Positions 43,745-55,144 of a stretch of 64,000 nt of DNA are shown here, in pieces; the stretch's first letter is position 1; the number at the start of each line of letters is the position of its first letter. Source of the DNA: Arion vulgaris (taxonomy: Eukaryota; Mollusca; Gastropoda; Stylommatophora; Arionidae); the NCBI GenBank assembly GCA_020796225.1, contig CM036753.1, positions 83,433,941 through 83,497,940 on the forward strand, written 5' to 3'. Under the pieces are notes generated by a model that was not told the origin of the DNA, searched no databases, and worked only from the letters and a program-made list of their open reading frames with translations. Both the position numbers and the translations under genes were made by a program.

Positions 43745-44165
43745 CGGAAAACACAGTCGAGTGTCGCTAGACAAACATTTGAGTGTCGCTAGACAAACAT
43801 TAGAGTGGAACTTGCAAGTAAAACGGAAACACAGTCGAGTGTCTCTAGACAAACATTTGAGTGGAACTTGCAAGTAAAACGGAAACACAGTCGAGTGTCT
43901 CTAGACAAACATTTGAGTGGAACTTCTGCATAGTAGAAACGGAAACACAGTCAGTGTCTCTAGACAAACATTGAGTGGAACTTGCAAGTAAAACGGAAAC
44001 ACAGTCGAGTGTCTCTAGACAAACATTTGAGTGGAACTTGCAAGTAAAACGGAAACACAGTCGAGTGTCTCTAGACAAACATTTGAGTGGAACTTGCAAG
44101 TAAAACGGAAACACAGTCGAGTGTCTTTAGACAAACATTTGAGTGGAACTTGCAAGTAAAACGAA
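43745..44165 (+). repeat. 56-bp array derived from LINE coding sequence
   Basis: Units contain agtcgagtgtctctagacaa, acatttgagtggaacttgca and agtaaaacggaaacac, spaced 56 bp (43831, 43887). In the plus frame they encode R-Q-T-F-E-W-N-L-Q-V-K-R-K. This is the A-L-x-W-x-P-Q-G-K-R-K motif of the LINE tail that follows directly at 44145. Confidence 0.92.
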
Positions 44166-44325
44166 AAAGTTGACATCCTAAACAGACCTGAAGACTGAGT
44201 CTTCTTGAGAAACAAGGGTGCTGGACTAATCTGGGAGGCCATAAAGAAAACAGACAGAGACCGGGAAAAGTGGCAACCAACTGTTGAGACCCTAGGCTAT
44301 TCTCCAAATGGAGCGGAGAGGAACA
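44145..44325 (+). pseudogene. LINE C-terminal tail next to its own minisatellite
   Basis: After one stop the frame reads F-L-R-N-K-G-A-G-L-I-W-E-A-I-K-K, D-R-E-K-W-Q-P-T-V and ends N-G-A-E-R-N-K-stop near 44325. This is the R-D-R-x-K-W end of a LINE. Confidence 0.65.
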
Positions 44326-44804
44326 AGTAAGTCATAGTCCGGAAAACGTGTAGATTGGTACACTTATTTTAGGTGCACATTCGTTGTGGTGTACTTCACG
44401 AGATATCAGTCTTTGAAATTTGATTTTGTAGGTCAGATTAAACATATTTTCTTTTGCAGTTGTAATAGACGAAAGCATTTTAAAGTATACATGGATTCTT
44501 ATTTAGTGCCAGAATGTCTCATTAATAATAATTTATTTTTCTGCAAGTGTAAGTATTTTGCGCGTAAACCACAATTGGTAACCCCCTCCTCCCAAAAATA
44601 AATTGAAATGATAACGAACTGAAGGTTGAATGAAAATGTCAGATCATTGGACACTGTTATGTGAAACATGCTGTTTTCTTTGCACAATCACCAAGCAATA
44701 GTGTAGACAAAATTCCTGAGTTTCAAGAAAAGAAATATACGTGTATTTCTAAAAAGAAGAATAAAAGTAATAAAATGAAGCAGACGACTGAAATTTGTAC
44801 AGAG

Positions 44805-44955
44805 ACTTAATCCCTTCGACTTTCTGAGATGATATACTGGTTCCAAGTATTTGTTACGCTGACGCAAAGCCAGTATACTGGTTTATTTCAGTATTCATTG
44901 CAATATGAATGCGTCCGGAGATTAACGATATTTACGGAGGGAACGGGTTAAGAGT
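44805..44955. mobile_element. piggyBac-like MITE, second copy (inverted)
   Basis: Starts ttaatcccttcg and ends gaacgggttaa, with TTAA at both ends. The reverse complement aligns with 8388-8532 through cagtatactgg and cctccgga blocks. Confidence 0.5.
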
Positions 44956-45089
44956 AGACCAATAATGAAATGTGGATACATTCAAATGCAATTATTTCAG
45001 AATTTTGAATCAAAATCAGTCATCACATTCTCCACGCGCAACTGGGTACAATTTCTAGAAAGCACATGTCTGATCGATAAATAGTAAAA

Positions 45090-45330
45090 ACTCTTATAAG
45101 AAATGGAACATGGAGATATGTCAGACAAACTCTGAGAAGAAATGATCAAAGAATCTCAATACAGGCATTGAAGTTGGGGTCAAATGTTTCAAGAAAACAG
45201 GGATACTCTAAGGAAGCCCTGAAATAAACTTTACTGAGACTCAATTCCATAGAAGAGATTAAATGAGTTGTCCAGGATAGAGCGTTATAGAGAGATTGCT
45301 TGCACGTCCCACGTAATATATAAATGTAAG
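45090..45330 (+). mobile_element. LINE 3' coding fragment
   Basis: Translation R-R-N-D-Q-R-I-S-I-Q-A-L-K-L-G-S-N, then V-Q-D-R-A-L-W-R-D. It shares the ccatagaagagattaaa stretch with the LINE at 26392. Confidence 0.6.
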
Positions 45331-45454
45331 GGGGGAATACAATAAACAATCCAGATCTTCAATTTACTTCAAAATACTGCATTTCACTGTTAACTTTACA
45401 AAGAACTTGATGACCTGTTTTCATAACTACTGTAAATCACAATTAACATCAAAT

Positions 45455-45921
45455 GGCAGGATATGATCCCAGATACAGAGGCCCCAAAAAAGAGCTGCTC
45501 TCCCAGCATCTATACAACCTTGATGCAGCCCCAGACACGATGGGCAGGACATGTGGCTCGAATGCCAGATTGCAGAATACCCAAACGACTCTTTTATGGT
45601 GAGCTGCATAGCGGTAAACGCTCACATGGTGGTCAGAAAAAGCGATTCAAAGATACACTCAAGAACTCTATTAAATCCTTTGGCATAAATGCCAACAACT
45701 GGGAGAATGTTGCTCAAGACAGATCAGCCTGGCCCACACTTCTTCGACACGGTTCCTCGGCCTGCGAGGCAGGTAGAACAGCACGGATGGAACAAAAACG
45801 TCAAAGTAAAAAGGCAGTAAAACTTCCCATAAGTGCAAGTATGCCTTGTCCACACTGTACAAGAACATTTCAAGCCCGTATCGGGCTCACTAGTCATCTA
45901 CGAACTCACAGACAAACATAA
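45455..45921 (+). pseudogene. LINE C-terminal region with C2H2 finger
   Basis: An open 152-codon frame has R-W-A-G-H-V-A-R-M, R-I-P-K-R-L-F-Y-G-E-L, K-R-F-K-D-T-L, N-W-E-N-V-A-Q-D-R-S-A-W and a terminal finger C-P-H-C-T-R-T-F-Q-A-R-I-G-L-T-S-H-L-R-T-H. This is the full post-thumb C-terminus of a LINE that ends in a zinc finger, better preserved than the related ends at 31750 and 58789. The RT is missing, so it is a 5'-truncated retroposon rather than a host zinc-finger gene. Confidence 0.85.
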
Positions 45922-46199
45922 CTCAACTACATTCCCTTGGATGAAAATTTGTGTGGTCATCATCACCCGTTGATGGACGAGCATCAAATCACAATTATTG
46001 TACCAACAAAATGTGTCACACTACCTATAGATAGTTCATCTTTGAAATATTTTCCTTCATAAACTCTCAAGAATATAACATTTTAAATGTATTATATTTA
46101 TTGTATTTTAGCTATGACTTTATTGAAGCATTTATTTATTGTTCTCATCTCAATGATCACAGCATACATTTTTGTCTAATTTTCTTTTATCAGTTGAAC

Positions 46200-47580
46200 A
46201 TTTGAAAATATCTTATAATACAGATTACTTGCAGGTAAATTTAAATATACTTGGAAGTTATTGGTTACTAAACTGACGTCATTGCACTCCGGGCAGACCC
46301 ATAGGTGCTCAGTCTCCCCAACAGATATCGAAGAGTATGCATACTGATGGTTCCTGTGGCTCGCTGATTTAACACACCTCTCACTCTGCCTCTCAGGCAT
46401 CCAGTTCGACTTGAACAACAGGTAACTCCAAACTGTTTAAATCGCTTGATCAACATCGATTTTAGTGTCCTCATCCAACAGAGAGTCTCGAAGAGACCGA
46501 AGAATATCCCCTTATCCATCTTCAACTCCCCAACAATCGATGCTGTTGATGCAAGCCTGTCCGCTCTCTCATTACCGTAAACACCACCCGCATGCCTAGG
46601 ACAGTATATCCACGTAAGCCGCTGGAGGTTAGAAACTTCTATAGACGACATCCACTCATACCGAAACCTGCCCTTCTGGATCTTGTGAAGCATCGACTGA
46701 GAGTCAGATACAACAACTGCCCCAGTAAATGAAGTCCCAGAAATCCAATGGAGGGCAGCAGTAACGGCCTCAACCTCCATCCTCATACTAGAAGTAGTTG
46801 TCCTGTATGCCCCACTTCGCTCTGCAACAACCCTACCATGCGCATTAGCCAAGAAACCCCAGCCGGATTTCTCACCACGTTGAACCGACCCATCGGTATA
46901 TACAACAACATCATCATCCCTTGCATTATCTTCTATCAGCTGCTTAACTGCGAGATCAGCCTTCATGTTGCCCCAATCTCTACATTCTCTTCCAAGAGTA
47001 ATGATAACGTTGAGATAGTTGATCATGCTACCATCTGTTGGATCCATTCTTCCCCTTTGGTAGAGTCGCAACCGTAGTCACCTGGCCAATTGTTCTCTCA
47101 GCCTGGGCCATCCACGACATACCACGCTTGATTCTCGTGCCCTTAACATCATTAGTGTTCTTGTGAAGTGGATGTCTCTTATCCTAAGTAACCCGCATAT
47201 ATGCCTTGGTTTGGGCGATTGCATGACGGGAGCGTAGTGACAGAAGGCCAAACATATATCTCATCTTCACAATGGGGGTATCTCTAGTGCAGCCCGGAAC
47301 TATACGCATACCTTCATTCTGAACCCGTTCGATTCGTTCACATTGTGATCTTGATATCGTAAGAATTCCGAGTCCGTAATCTACCACTGACATGACCAGT
47401 CGATCGAACAAAAGGGCAAGTAGTCTCTGCTCAAGGTGTGCGGCCACCATAACTTTGAGAGCCGCAAGACCACGCTTGCACGTTGTATCGTCTGTTCAAT
47501 ATGGTGTTTGAACAGCGGTATGAAGAAATTACTTGCATGTCCTATGTAAAGTGTAGAATGGTACAAGGGGAACATATATA
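46200..47580 (-). pseudogene. I/Nimb-like LINE: RT thumb, RNase H and C-terminal knuckle
   Basis: Minus strand. 47450-47184 encodes the RT thumb (S-V-V-D-Y-G-L-G-I-L and R-V-Q-N-E-G-M-R-I). 47071-46268 encodes RNase H with all four acidic landmarks: Y-T-D-G-S (residues about 58-62), M-E-V-E-A, S-D-S-Q-S and N-E-R-A-D-R-L-A. A frameshift near 46350 is needed to reach E-T-E-H-L-W-V-C-P-E-C-N-D, a C-x-x-C knuckle at the very end. RNase H in these elements removes the RNA strand during second-strand synthesis. The RT palm is absent, so it is 5'-truncated near 47580. The RNase H frame (267 codons) is the longest transposon frame in the window. Confidence 0.88.
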
Positions 47581-47604
47581 AATGTATATATATATATATT
47601 TAAA

Positions 47605-48560
47605 TATCCTCTACATATTTAATAATCAATATATTTTTACAATGTGGTATTGTTCATAAACTAGTACATTTGAAAGGATACTAGAAGTGTGGGTGGGTTC
47701 ATTTGTTTCCTTACTATATGTTCACACATGCCAATGATTAAGACAAGTACTGGATACTGCTCTCCTAAGATGTAAGTCAAATTTATGCAGAAAAACATTC
47801 TTGAGTAGAATCACAGACAGTTTTAAGAAAAGTACAAACTAGGAGATCGAGATTATAATTATGACCTTGAATCTATTTATTAGTACACTTTTTATGATTG
47901 TCCTCTGCACTTTAAGTCCCAAGTAACTGACCCTCTGCACTCTGAGTCCCAAGCAACTAACAGCAAATTATGAAATCAATGAAATGTTCTCTCTCTCTCA
48001 TTTTATTCTGTTAAGTTGTCCATTACTAAACTAGTTTAGATATTATCTGGAACGTCTTATCCGGAGCTCCTCCAAATATCCACCACATTTAGACATGCCT
48101 GGTTTTGTGTCTGTCATCTTTGTTCCAAGGAAAAAGACTAGAACTGGACATAGTAAATATAGCTAAAAATATGTTTCTGTGAAAACTATTTCTCTATTCT
48201 GTTTATCAAATGTTTTGTAACTTTAACCAATAAAGTCAAAGGGAAGAACATCAGTACTGCTTGGTGACTTATTACATTTTCATTACAGTTTGTAGCTAAT
48301 TTAAGATGTTTTATTTGTTTGTTTGTTTGTTTGTTTTCCATTCGCTCTATTAATCATGTTAACCATGTTTTCTAGTCGGTATGATTTGCACAGAGAATGT
48401 GAGTACTTTTCACCTCCTTTAGGCCCATCTGTATGTAAGAGATGCACATCTGAATTTCAGCCCAAAATGTCATTGTGAAATAAAATATACATATCAATTT
48501 TGTGAAAGCAATTTCTAACTATTATTTCCGTTTCATGTATTTCATTAATAGTTGCTGTCA
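47605..48560. other. Intergenic, nothing recognised
   Basis: No supported feature. Confidence 0.4.
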
Positions 48561-48569
48561 TAAATTAGC

Positions 48570-48735
48570 ACTGTTGTTCCATTAAGTCAAACAATAGCTT
48601 TGTCATTAAGTCAAACAATAGCTTTGTCATTAGCAAACAATAGCTTTGTCATTAAGTCAAACAATAGCTTTGTCATTAACTGAAACCATAGCTTTATCAT
48701 TAAGTCAAATCAATAGCTTTGTATCATTGTAAATA
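48570..48735 (+). repeat. 24-bp tandem repeat, about 7 copies
   Basis: Unit cattaagtcaaacaatagct followed by ttgt, with degradation at the right end. Confidence 0.85.
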
Positions 48736-48924
48736 AAAATACAGCTTTGATACTCAATTAAAGTTAATAAATAAAACTGCACACTGCTTGATGCTACATC
48801 AAACTTTGTTCAACAAACCATCAAATAGGGATAGAAAACTTGGTAAATAGTGAAACACGTAAACAAAGTACTTAGTTAAAATACTAAATTTTTTCATATT
48901 CGTTTACCAGATTTTCCAAACGTT

Positions 48925-49065
48925 GGTATTTGGTCGCATTTGTGTTTCATTTAATTTGTCACCCTGTTTGCGCTTGCTTGATAAAGGCCCTTGTTGGTCA
49001 AAGTTCTGTTTATCGTCACTGTTTATGTATTTGTAAACATAGTACTTTGTTTTACGTGTCACTAT
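48925..49065 (+). mobile_element. Penelope-like terminal fragment, degraded
   Basis: It contains gcttgataaaggcccttgtt and tagtactttgttttacgtg, aligned with the blocks at 60670-60790. Confidence 0.4.
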
Positions 49066-49309
49066 TCAACAAACCATCAATTCTTGTAGAAATCTTCTAC
49101 CAAGAAATATTTTACAAAAAAGTTACCTTTCATCCTGTGTTAATATAATAGCTTCTTGGAACAATGGCATCATTTCATTATGTAAAAAAAGCTTCAAATA
49201 GTCGCAAAGTAAGCATTTCATATAATTTATCGTCATCTTACATTTTCTAAATTAGCAAAGTGAATAGAATAATCTCCTTCTTCTGTGCTCAGATCACTGA
49301 CCATGTTAG

Positions 49310-49815
49310 ATCATCAAATCTGTTGTCAAAATAATGTCCACAGTGTTTTACACGTCACTGGTCACGCTATATTGCCAAGTTATCAATTAGGGTGATGTCC
49401 ACAGTTTTCTCCAAGTCACTGATCATGTCAGATCCTCAAGTTTGCAATCAGGGATATGTCTACAGCTTTCAGTTCTGGTCCTGTTAGATCACAGTTTGCA
49501 ATCAGGATATGTTCAGCTTCTCCAGGTTCTTGGTCATGTTAGATCATCAAGTTTGCAATCAGGGATATGTCCACAGCTTTCTCCAGGTTCTTGGTCATGT
49601 TAGATCATCAAGTTTGCAATCAGGGATATGTCTACAGCTTTCTCCAGGTTCTTGGTCATGTTAGATCATCAAGATTGTCATCAGAATGATATCCAGTTTT
49701 CTTCTATCAAGTGATTGTGTTAGATCATAAAACTTGCCATCAGGATGATGAATGGAACCTTCTCTGTGTCATTGATTATGTCAGATCATCAAGTTTGTCA
49801 GGATAAAGTCTGCAG
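49310..49815 (+). repeat. Degenerate tandem repeat of about 55-60 bp, 8-9 copies
   Basis: Units share gttagatcatcaagtttgca, atcagggatatgtc and cagctttctccaggttc. The middle copies are the most alike. Confidence 0.8.
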
Positions 49816-51153
49816 TTTTCTCTAGGTTCAGGCGGGCATTCTTGATGGGAGACTCCTCCTTGATTGTGGCTGATAGGATAACATACCTTACTGTCGCATC
49901 ATGCATATATCCTTGTAAATAAATGTGTGGAATTTATCTATCTTTCTATGCCATGTCTGACACACTCTGTCTTTGAAATCTTATATATTAATCATATCTG
50001 GGTTCTCTCCATTGCTTTTCATCACCCAAAGGTAGCTGCAAGCCAATAAGTTGGTTTATTTCTGAACACTTTCCAACCTTGTTACTTTAGCGTTCAATGG
50101 CTTTTGCACGCTTAACGTTCCCATCATTTGATATATGCGATGTTTCATTGAGAGCACAAGTACCAACTGTTGGCTCGCATTATTATGTTGAGGAAACATT
50201 GATGTTTATTTTATGACTGCTTGTTCTTCCAGTGTGAAACTGGTTTCTATCGCAAGTGATGCTATATGTCTGAATGCGATTCCATCTATCACTGGTGGAC
50301 ATGTCTAGATTGAATTGGTCAATGTTTTTGAGAGACAATAAACAACCAATATCCCTTTGTATATATTTACAAATCAGTAACGCTTTGTAATGGTTGTAAA
50401 ATACTATTCTGTTAATATACAAATCAGTTTAGCTGAACTGATTAAAATATTTTCATATTGTATGCAATGATGTATCTTGAGAAGGAATGGGTTCAAATGT
50501 CCTCAATGACACTTTTTAGAAATGTTATCACAGTTAGGCTTTGTATTTACCCTATAACTGTGCATGAGCTAAAGTCTCATTATGACCGACTCTCCAGTCA
50601 GTGTATTCAGCTGAAAATGTGTATCCTACATTCTTGAATGAGATGGAGGACAGCACTAAAATTGGATACAAATAGTCGAATGTGAGGAAGACAGCAGATT
50701 AGCTGGATACTAATAGTAAAATCAGTAACAAGGAAGACTGCAGTAAAAGTGGAAATCAATAAGAAAATTAAGAAATATATAAATTGGGAATGAAATGCAA
50801 TTGTACAACGGAACCCATATACACAAAGTCAGCGATTCAATCTTGAAAAGACCTATCTTTCAATAAAATCTTGACTTTGCTGTATTTATGTTCTGTTGTG
50901 AAAATGAAACTCAACCACATTTATACTATCTTTCATTATTCATTATACAATTTCTGAACTTTGAAAAATGATAATGTCCCTGAGCTACTGCATAAGTACT
51001 CTGATACACTGAAAGGTGCTAAACATCTATGGAATGCACTCACACAGTAGGCTTGTATTGTAGTCCATTGATATTTATCCTATGAACTTTACAACTTTCT
51101 TTAATCATAATCTTAATACAACCATATCTTGATTAAGCCTTAATCTGTTACAA
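49816..51153. other. Region downstream of gene 1
   Basis: ATTAAA on the minus strand at 51100-51105, about 50 bases past the gene 1 stop, is a possible polyadenylation signal. The rest shows nothing. Confidence 0.4.
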
Positions 51154-52029
51154 TCAAGCACTATTTTGCTCAAATTTTTTGATACTATTCTTCACAATTC
51201 CACTTGCTTGAGGCATATCTCTGAAAGCGTTTTGTCTGCAATTAATGTTTTTAGCTTGAAGTGTCTTCAGGCATGCTTTCGAACTCTTACTGGGTAGAGT
51301 TTTACTTCTTTCATTCAGACCAGTAGCAACAGTTTTGTTGAGGCAATCTGTTTTCTTGGTTTTGTTCATCACAGTGCATGTAATATCAAGAAACTCAGGA
51401 ACTTGTTGAGTAGTACTAGATATTTCAGAATAAAGTGAAAACTCATCCTTTGCTTTGTCCACCGACTTATAATCTTTTTCACTTTTTGAACTATTTATTC
51501 GAAGAATATCAGCAGGCAGTCTTACAGACAATGAACTATTTGTGGAATCGTGTGATCTATTTAGAGAATTTGAGCATGATTTGATTGATGAATACATATC
51601 TATTGTTTCATAATGAGAGCATCCTTCGTCTTCACTATTGAGTTGTGTGAGTATTTCTTTTTGAAATAAAACAGGATTATTGTTGGAGTTTACTTCTGTA
51701 TTTACAAAAGCAGGTAATATTTTTGAATTGATGCTGCTTTTGTTGTTTAAATTATTTATCTCTCTCTTGCCCTGTTTATTTCTTTCCCCCTTCAATTTGT
51801 TCAAAACTCTGTGTTTATGTCGGGAACTCTCAGTCTTCTCTGCTTGATTATCTACAGCATTCTTCAGATCATAGGGTTTCTCCTCATTAAGAGACTTGGA
51901 TCCTCTTGAGTCATCATCTGAATATGAAGGTCGAAGCATTTTTCTTAGCTGTGCAAATTGCTCTACTTCAACATACGCAGGCGAGTTGGAATCCTCGACT
52001 CTCTGAACAAAAGGTAAAGCATCAGCCAC
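51154..52029 (-). CDS. Gene 1 distal terminal exon: long cytoplasmic tail with tyrosine motifs
   Basis: The acceptor (ttattatccctag) leads to GTG GCT GAT in phase 0 and 291 residues to TGA at 51154. It fits the phase-0 donor of the exon at 54919. The product is hydrophilic, Ser/Asn/Lys-rich and has no domain I recognise. It has five tyrosines in YxxI/V-like or related contexts: P-A-Y-V-E-V (Y19), K-P-Y-D-L (Y53), S-H-Y-E-T-I (Y140), D-M-Y-S-S-I (Y146) and S-L-Y-S-E-I (Y200). S-H-Y-E-T-I and S-L-Y-S-E-I match the ITIM consensus (S/I/V/L-x-Y-x-x-I/V/L). With a CUB domain and transmembrane helix upstream, a phosphotyrosine-signalling receptor tail is plausible, but SH2 recruitment is inference. 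It is mutually exclusive with 54716-54829. Alternatively this exon belongs to another gene. It is the longest intact cellular frame in the window. Confidence 0.7.
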   Translation of the reverse strand: MADALPFVQRVEDSNSPAYVEVEQFAQLRKMLRPSYSDDDSRGSKSLNEEKPYDLKNAVDNQAEKTESSRHKHRVLNKLKGERNKQGKREINNLNNKSSINSKILPAFVNTEVNSNNNPVLFQKEILTQLNSEDEGCSHYETIDMYSSIKSCSNSLNRSHDSTNSSLSVRLPADILRINSSKSEKDYKSVDKAKDEFSLYSEISSTTQQVPEFLDITCTVMNKTKKTDCLNKTVATGLNERSKTLPSKSSKACLKTLQAKNINCRQNAFRDMPQASGIVKNSIKKFEQNSA

Positions 52030-52239
52030 CTAGGGATAATAAGAAAACAATAGAAGATAAAGGGTAAGACTTCTGTGTTTAGTTTTAATATTTGTGCTGT
52101 TAATTATTATTCATGTTATTGTCTTTTTGTTCATCGAGTACCTTCTTCGACTTGTGGTTACTTTGTTTCATTTTTAAGTTTGCCTCCCAGACTGCATTAT
52201 GTGTACACAACTGGAAAATTTTCCAGTTTATCCCCCAAA

Positions 52240-52471
52240 CATTATTCTATCTTCTTTTCTCTAATCCTGTTTTATCTCACAGAGTCAGGATAAAAAGAGA
52301 TTTCTAGATTGGCCTCTTGTGTTCACTTTGTAGTAGGTGCCTTTCACTGTCTCTGTTATTTCTGTGGTCTACTTTTGCATGGATGACTTTTTGCTTTGTA
52401 TCCACTGTAACGAAGTAGCATAAGTCATTGAGGCACACTGTCTGCTGGTAATCTGCTTATGTGACCTAACC

Positions 52472-52502
<31 letters not shown>

Positions 52503-52850
52503 TATAAAGTTCAGTACTGATGTTGTACTTTATTTCCTTAAATTGTCATTTCTAAACCGATTTCTTTTTAGTACTCCAGCATTCTGCGTAGACCCTTCAT
52601 CTCTGTAGTGACTAGTTTTCTTCTATCGTTTGATGTCAGCATCCAGGTTTGGCACTGATAGCATAATCTTTGGAAAAAGAGTTTGTTGTACAATGCTCTT
52701 TTAGAGTGCATGCTGACATTCTTGCATTTCAAAATTGGTGCCATTTGCCCTATATTTGATTTGCTTTATTGCATCTATGTTGAATTTCGTTAGTTATTCT
52801 TCCATTTGCTGAAAAAATGCCCCCTAGGTATGTAAAGTTTTCTTGGTTCT
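52240..52850 (-). pseudogene. RTE-like LINE 3' end, third copy
   Basis: The tail block (tctcacagagtcaggata, tctagattggcctcttg) and minus-strand coding blocks around 52560-52760 match 14540-15200. A poly-T tract interrupts it near 52480. It lies in gene 1's last intron. Confidence 0.7.
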
Positions 52851-53404
52851 CTCCCTTCTGCTCTGTTATCCGATTCAGAAAACCTTTTCATAATTCTATG
52901 AGCAAAAATTAAAGTAAATCATTGTCCATCACAGTGTTATGTGTACAGAACTGGAACATTTTCAATTTTCTCCTCTAGACCTCATTATGTGTACAAAACA
53001 TAACAATTTTCAATTGTATCTCTCAGACATCGTTATGTGTATAAAACTGGAATATTTCTAGTTTGTTCTCATGGTTCCATATGTGCCCAAAACATTGTTA
53101 CAATTTACATGGAGCAGTTGACGCAGATACAGAGACAAAGTGCTAGATTTGCGCAGGAGTGTATGTTGTTCATTTGTCTATACAACTGATTTTCTACTCT
53201 GCTAAATTGTGGGTGGATGTTCTACTTATCCATACTTTGCCATAGTTACTGTCAGCTGTACTGGACTGCAGAACTGTTGTAGGGCATGAGTATGAATGTG
53301 AATAAAAAAAATAGAAAGGAAGTATTACCAATTTGCCATTTTTTTTTTTTTAAACTACATATATATATATATATACAATGGCTGCATTCCAAAACAAATG
53401 TTGC

Positions 53405-53640
53405 TCTGTGAACTTTCGGAGGGATAGAGACACCAAGGCAGACCACTGCTCAGATATAAAGATGTCTGCAAAGGCCTGAATTAATAACTTTTCTATCGGT
53501 CCAAGCAAATGGGAAAAACTGGCTATGATCGAGATATATGGAAAACAACATTGCGCAAAGGTGCAGAATCTTTTGAAGAGAGACTTTGGGATGAGCTGAA
53601 AGACAAGAGAAAAAGAAAAACTCAGAGGTTGTCACAGTGA
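53405..53640 (+). mobile_element. LINE C-terminal fragment
   Basis: With one frameshift the plus strand reads L-L-R-Y-K-D-V-C-K-R-D-L, W-E-K-L-A, D-R-D-I-W-K-T-T-L-R-K-G-A and F-E-E-R-L-W-D-E-L. This is the R-G-R-P-x-L-R-Y-K-D-V-C-K-R-D-L tail family of 31750 and 58789. It lies in gene 1's last intron. Confidence 0.7.
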
Positions 53641-53680
53641 AACACTTGCCAATTGACCATCTGTAACAACGAAAAGGTCC

Positions 53681-53682
<2 letters not shown>

Positions 53683-53736
<54 letters not shown>
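53683..53736. repeat. (TA)n microsatellite
   Basis: Uninterrupted TA tract abutting the SINE E head. Confidence 0.97.
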
Positions 53737-53740
<4 letters not shown>

Positions 53741-53970
53741 CCTCTGTAGCTCAAGCGGTAGTGAGCTCGATCACAAACCCAAGTGTACCTGGTGGACAAG
53801 TTTGGAAGCAAATTTGTTTCTGTGGGATTTTACAAAAGGTAAAATAGACCTCACCGTTCAGTAAGCAATGGCAAACTACTGAACGTATAAGTGGTGCCTA
53901 GAAAATCAACGACTCATTTACTGTGGTTGATGGCTACGTCCTGTAAAGGATATGCCACGATTTTCATTTA
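53737..53970 (+). mobile_element. tRNA-derived SINE (family E)
   Basis: The head gcctctgtagctcaagcggt has a good box A. The body holds aggtaaaatagacctcaccg, cagtaagcaatggcaaacta and ctgtaaaggatatgccacga. TA-rich DNA flanks both ends. It lies in gene 1's last intron. Confidence 0.65.
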
Positions 53971-54039
53971 ATATATAAATATATATATATATAACAATTT
54001 CTTATATATAAATATATAACAAGATATATATCATCTTTC

Positions 54040-54195
54040 ATTTGCCGTCACACTGTTACCGGATTGCTGCCCAGTATCGTGGTTTTCTGTTTATGTCTTG
54101 AGCTGCTCAAGTGGCCTGGGTGATAGTTATTTTCGCTTTTTGACAGAATTCTGTTATGCCATCTATCCATTTTTCAGTGATCTTCTTCTTTTCTG
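54040..54195 (-). mobile_element. LINE 3' coding fragment
   Basis: The minus frame reads K-W-I-D-G-I-T-E-F-C, T-Q-A-T, A-A-Q-D-I-N-R-K-P-R-Y-W. This is a W-x-D-x-I ... A-A-Q-D-R-x-x-W LINE tail. Confidence 0.55.
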
Positions 54196-54715
54196 ATGTT
54201 ATATTCTAGAAGACTGTATACAGTTGAGAGTTTCATTGCATTCTTAAAAAGGGGCCAAACTACTTCATTCTTTGTTTCGCAATGTAATTCAAGCAAGGTT
54301 ATGTCCCAACTTTCTTTCATATGCTGATGTTGTTGAATGTCTTTTCTTATGTTGTTATTTATATATATATATATATTCATAATGATTATCTCCACTGATG
54401 CAAAGTTTGTTTGTTTCAAAAGTTCTTCATTTGCCTTCATATTTGTGGGTATTTAGTATTTTAGCCATTATATAAATGTTTAAAAACATGACTTTAGTTT
54501 GCAGTTGCAACATTCCATTTGTATATACTAAAAGTCAACCTCCGAGTATAACTATTGCTATTGTACCAATTATGGTAATAGCAAATATCAACAGTCTTTC
54601 CGAACAGAGAAGTTTCAGGGCTGTGAATCCCGCTTGCAGACCAGATTGAAAGAGATGGGTGTTAATATTGGTGCAGCCCGAAAAGAACGACATACTAAAT
54701 ATGCAAAGAGATTGA

Positions 54716-54829
54716 TTAATCAACATCGAACTGGCGTGTTGGGTTGCTGGATGCTGCTGGATTTGCTGAGGCGGAGCTCGTAGCACCTATGGACATGTCC
54801 GGAGTGCTATGATGATAGTCCTCATATAA
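54716..54829 (-). CDS. Gene 1 proximal terminal exon: short cytoplasmic tail
   Basis: The acceptor tttgttatcag lies only 89 bases downstream of the 54919 donor. In phase 0 the exon encodes L-Y-E-D-Y-H-H-S-T-P-D-M, then a Ser/Ala/Asn-rich run ending R-Q-F-D-V-D and TAA at 54716: 37 residues. Joined to the previous exon the junction reads D-G-Y-F-Q-L-Y-E-D-Y, a tyrosine cluster. The final D-V-D does not match a standard PDZ class. It competes with the distal exon at 51154-52029 for the same donor. Which form dominates cannot be told from sequence. Confidence 0.65.
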   Translation of the reverse strand, partial: LYEDYHHSTPDMSIGATSSASANPAASSNPTRQFDVD

Positions 54830-54918
54830 CTGATAACAAAAGTTGTCAAAAAAAACAGCTGCACATAATGTATGTGTAGTACAACTTGGTAAGTGAGAAT
54901 AATACTGTGCATACATAC

Positions 54919-55054
54919 CTGAAAGTAACCGTCTGCCAACTGTGGACGTATTTTTTCCATCTCTGATGAAGATGTGTAATCGTAGTGTACTTGGACACTT
55001 TGACTGCGGTCACTGCAAGTATGTTCTGAATGTGATGCTTGGAGGAGTCTCCAT
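54919..55054 (-). CDS. Gene 1 exon: juxtamembrane cytoplasmic segment
   Basis: The acceptor is gatttt-caag and the donor CAG|gtatgt. The first base completes the Arg codon split by the transmembrane exon; the remaining 45 codons end in phase 0. The product starts W-R-L-L-Q-A-S-H-S-E, contains S-V-Q-V-H-Y-D-Y-T-S-S-S-E-M and ends L-A-D-G-Y-F-Q. Three tyrosines (H-Y-D-Y and D-G-Y-F) may be phosphorylation sites. The other two frames have a stop or look non-coding. The acceptor pyrimidine tract is short. Confidence 0.72.
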
Positions 55055-55144
55055 CTTGAAAATCATATCAATATCTTATTTAATGGTTAAAAAATATCCA
55101 CAAATATTTTGGTCAATATAGAAATATTTACTAACCACCAATAT

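Noticed and set aside
45455..45921. Host C2H2 zinc-finger gene
   Set aside because: The single finger follows LINE tail motifs (G-H-V-x-R, Y-G-E-L, A-Q-D-R-x-x-W) and has sister copies at 31750 and 58775, so it is a retroposon C-terminus.
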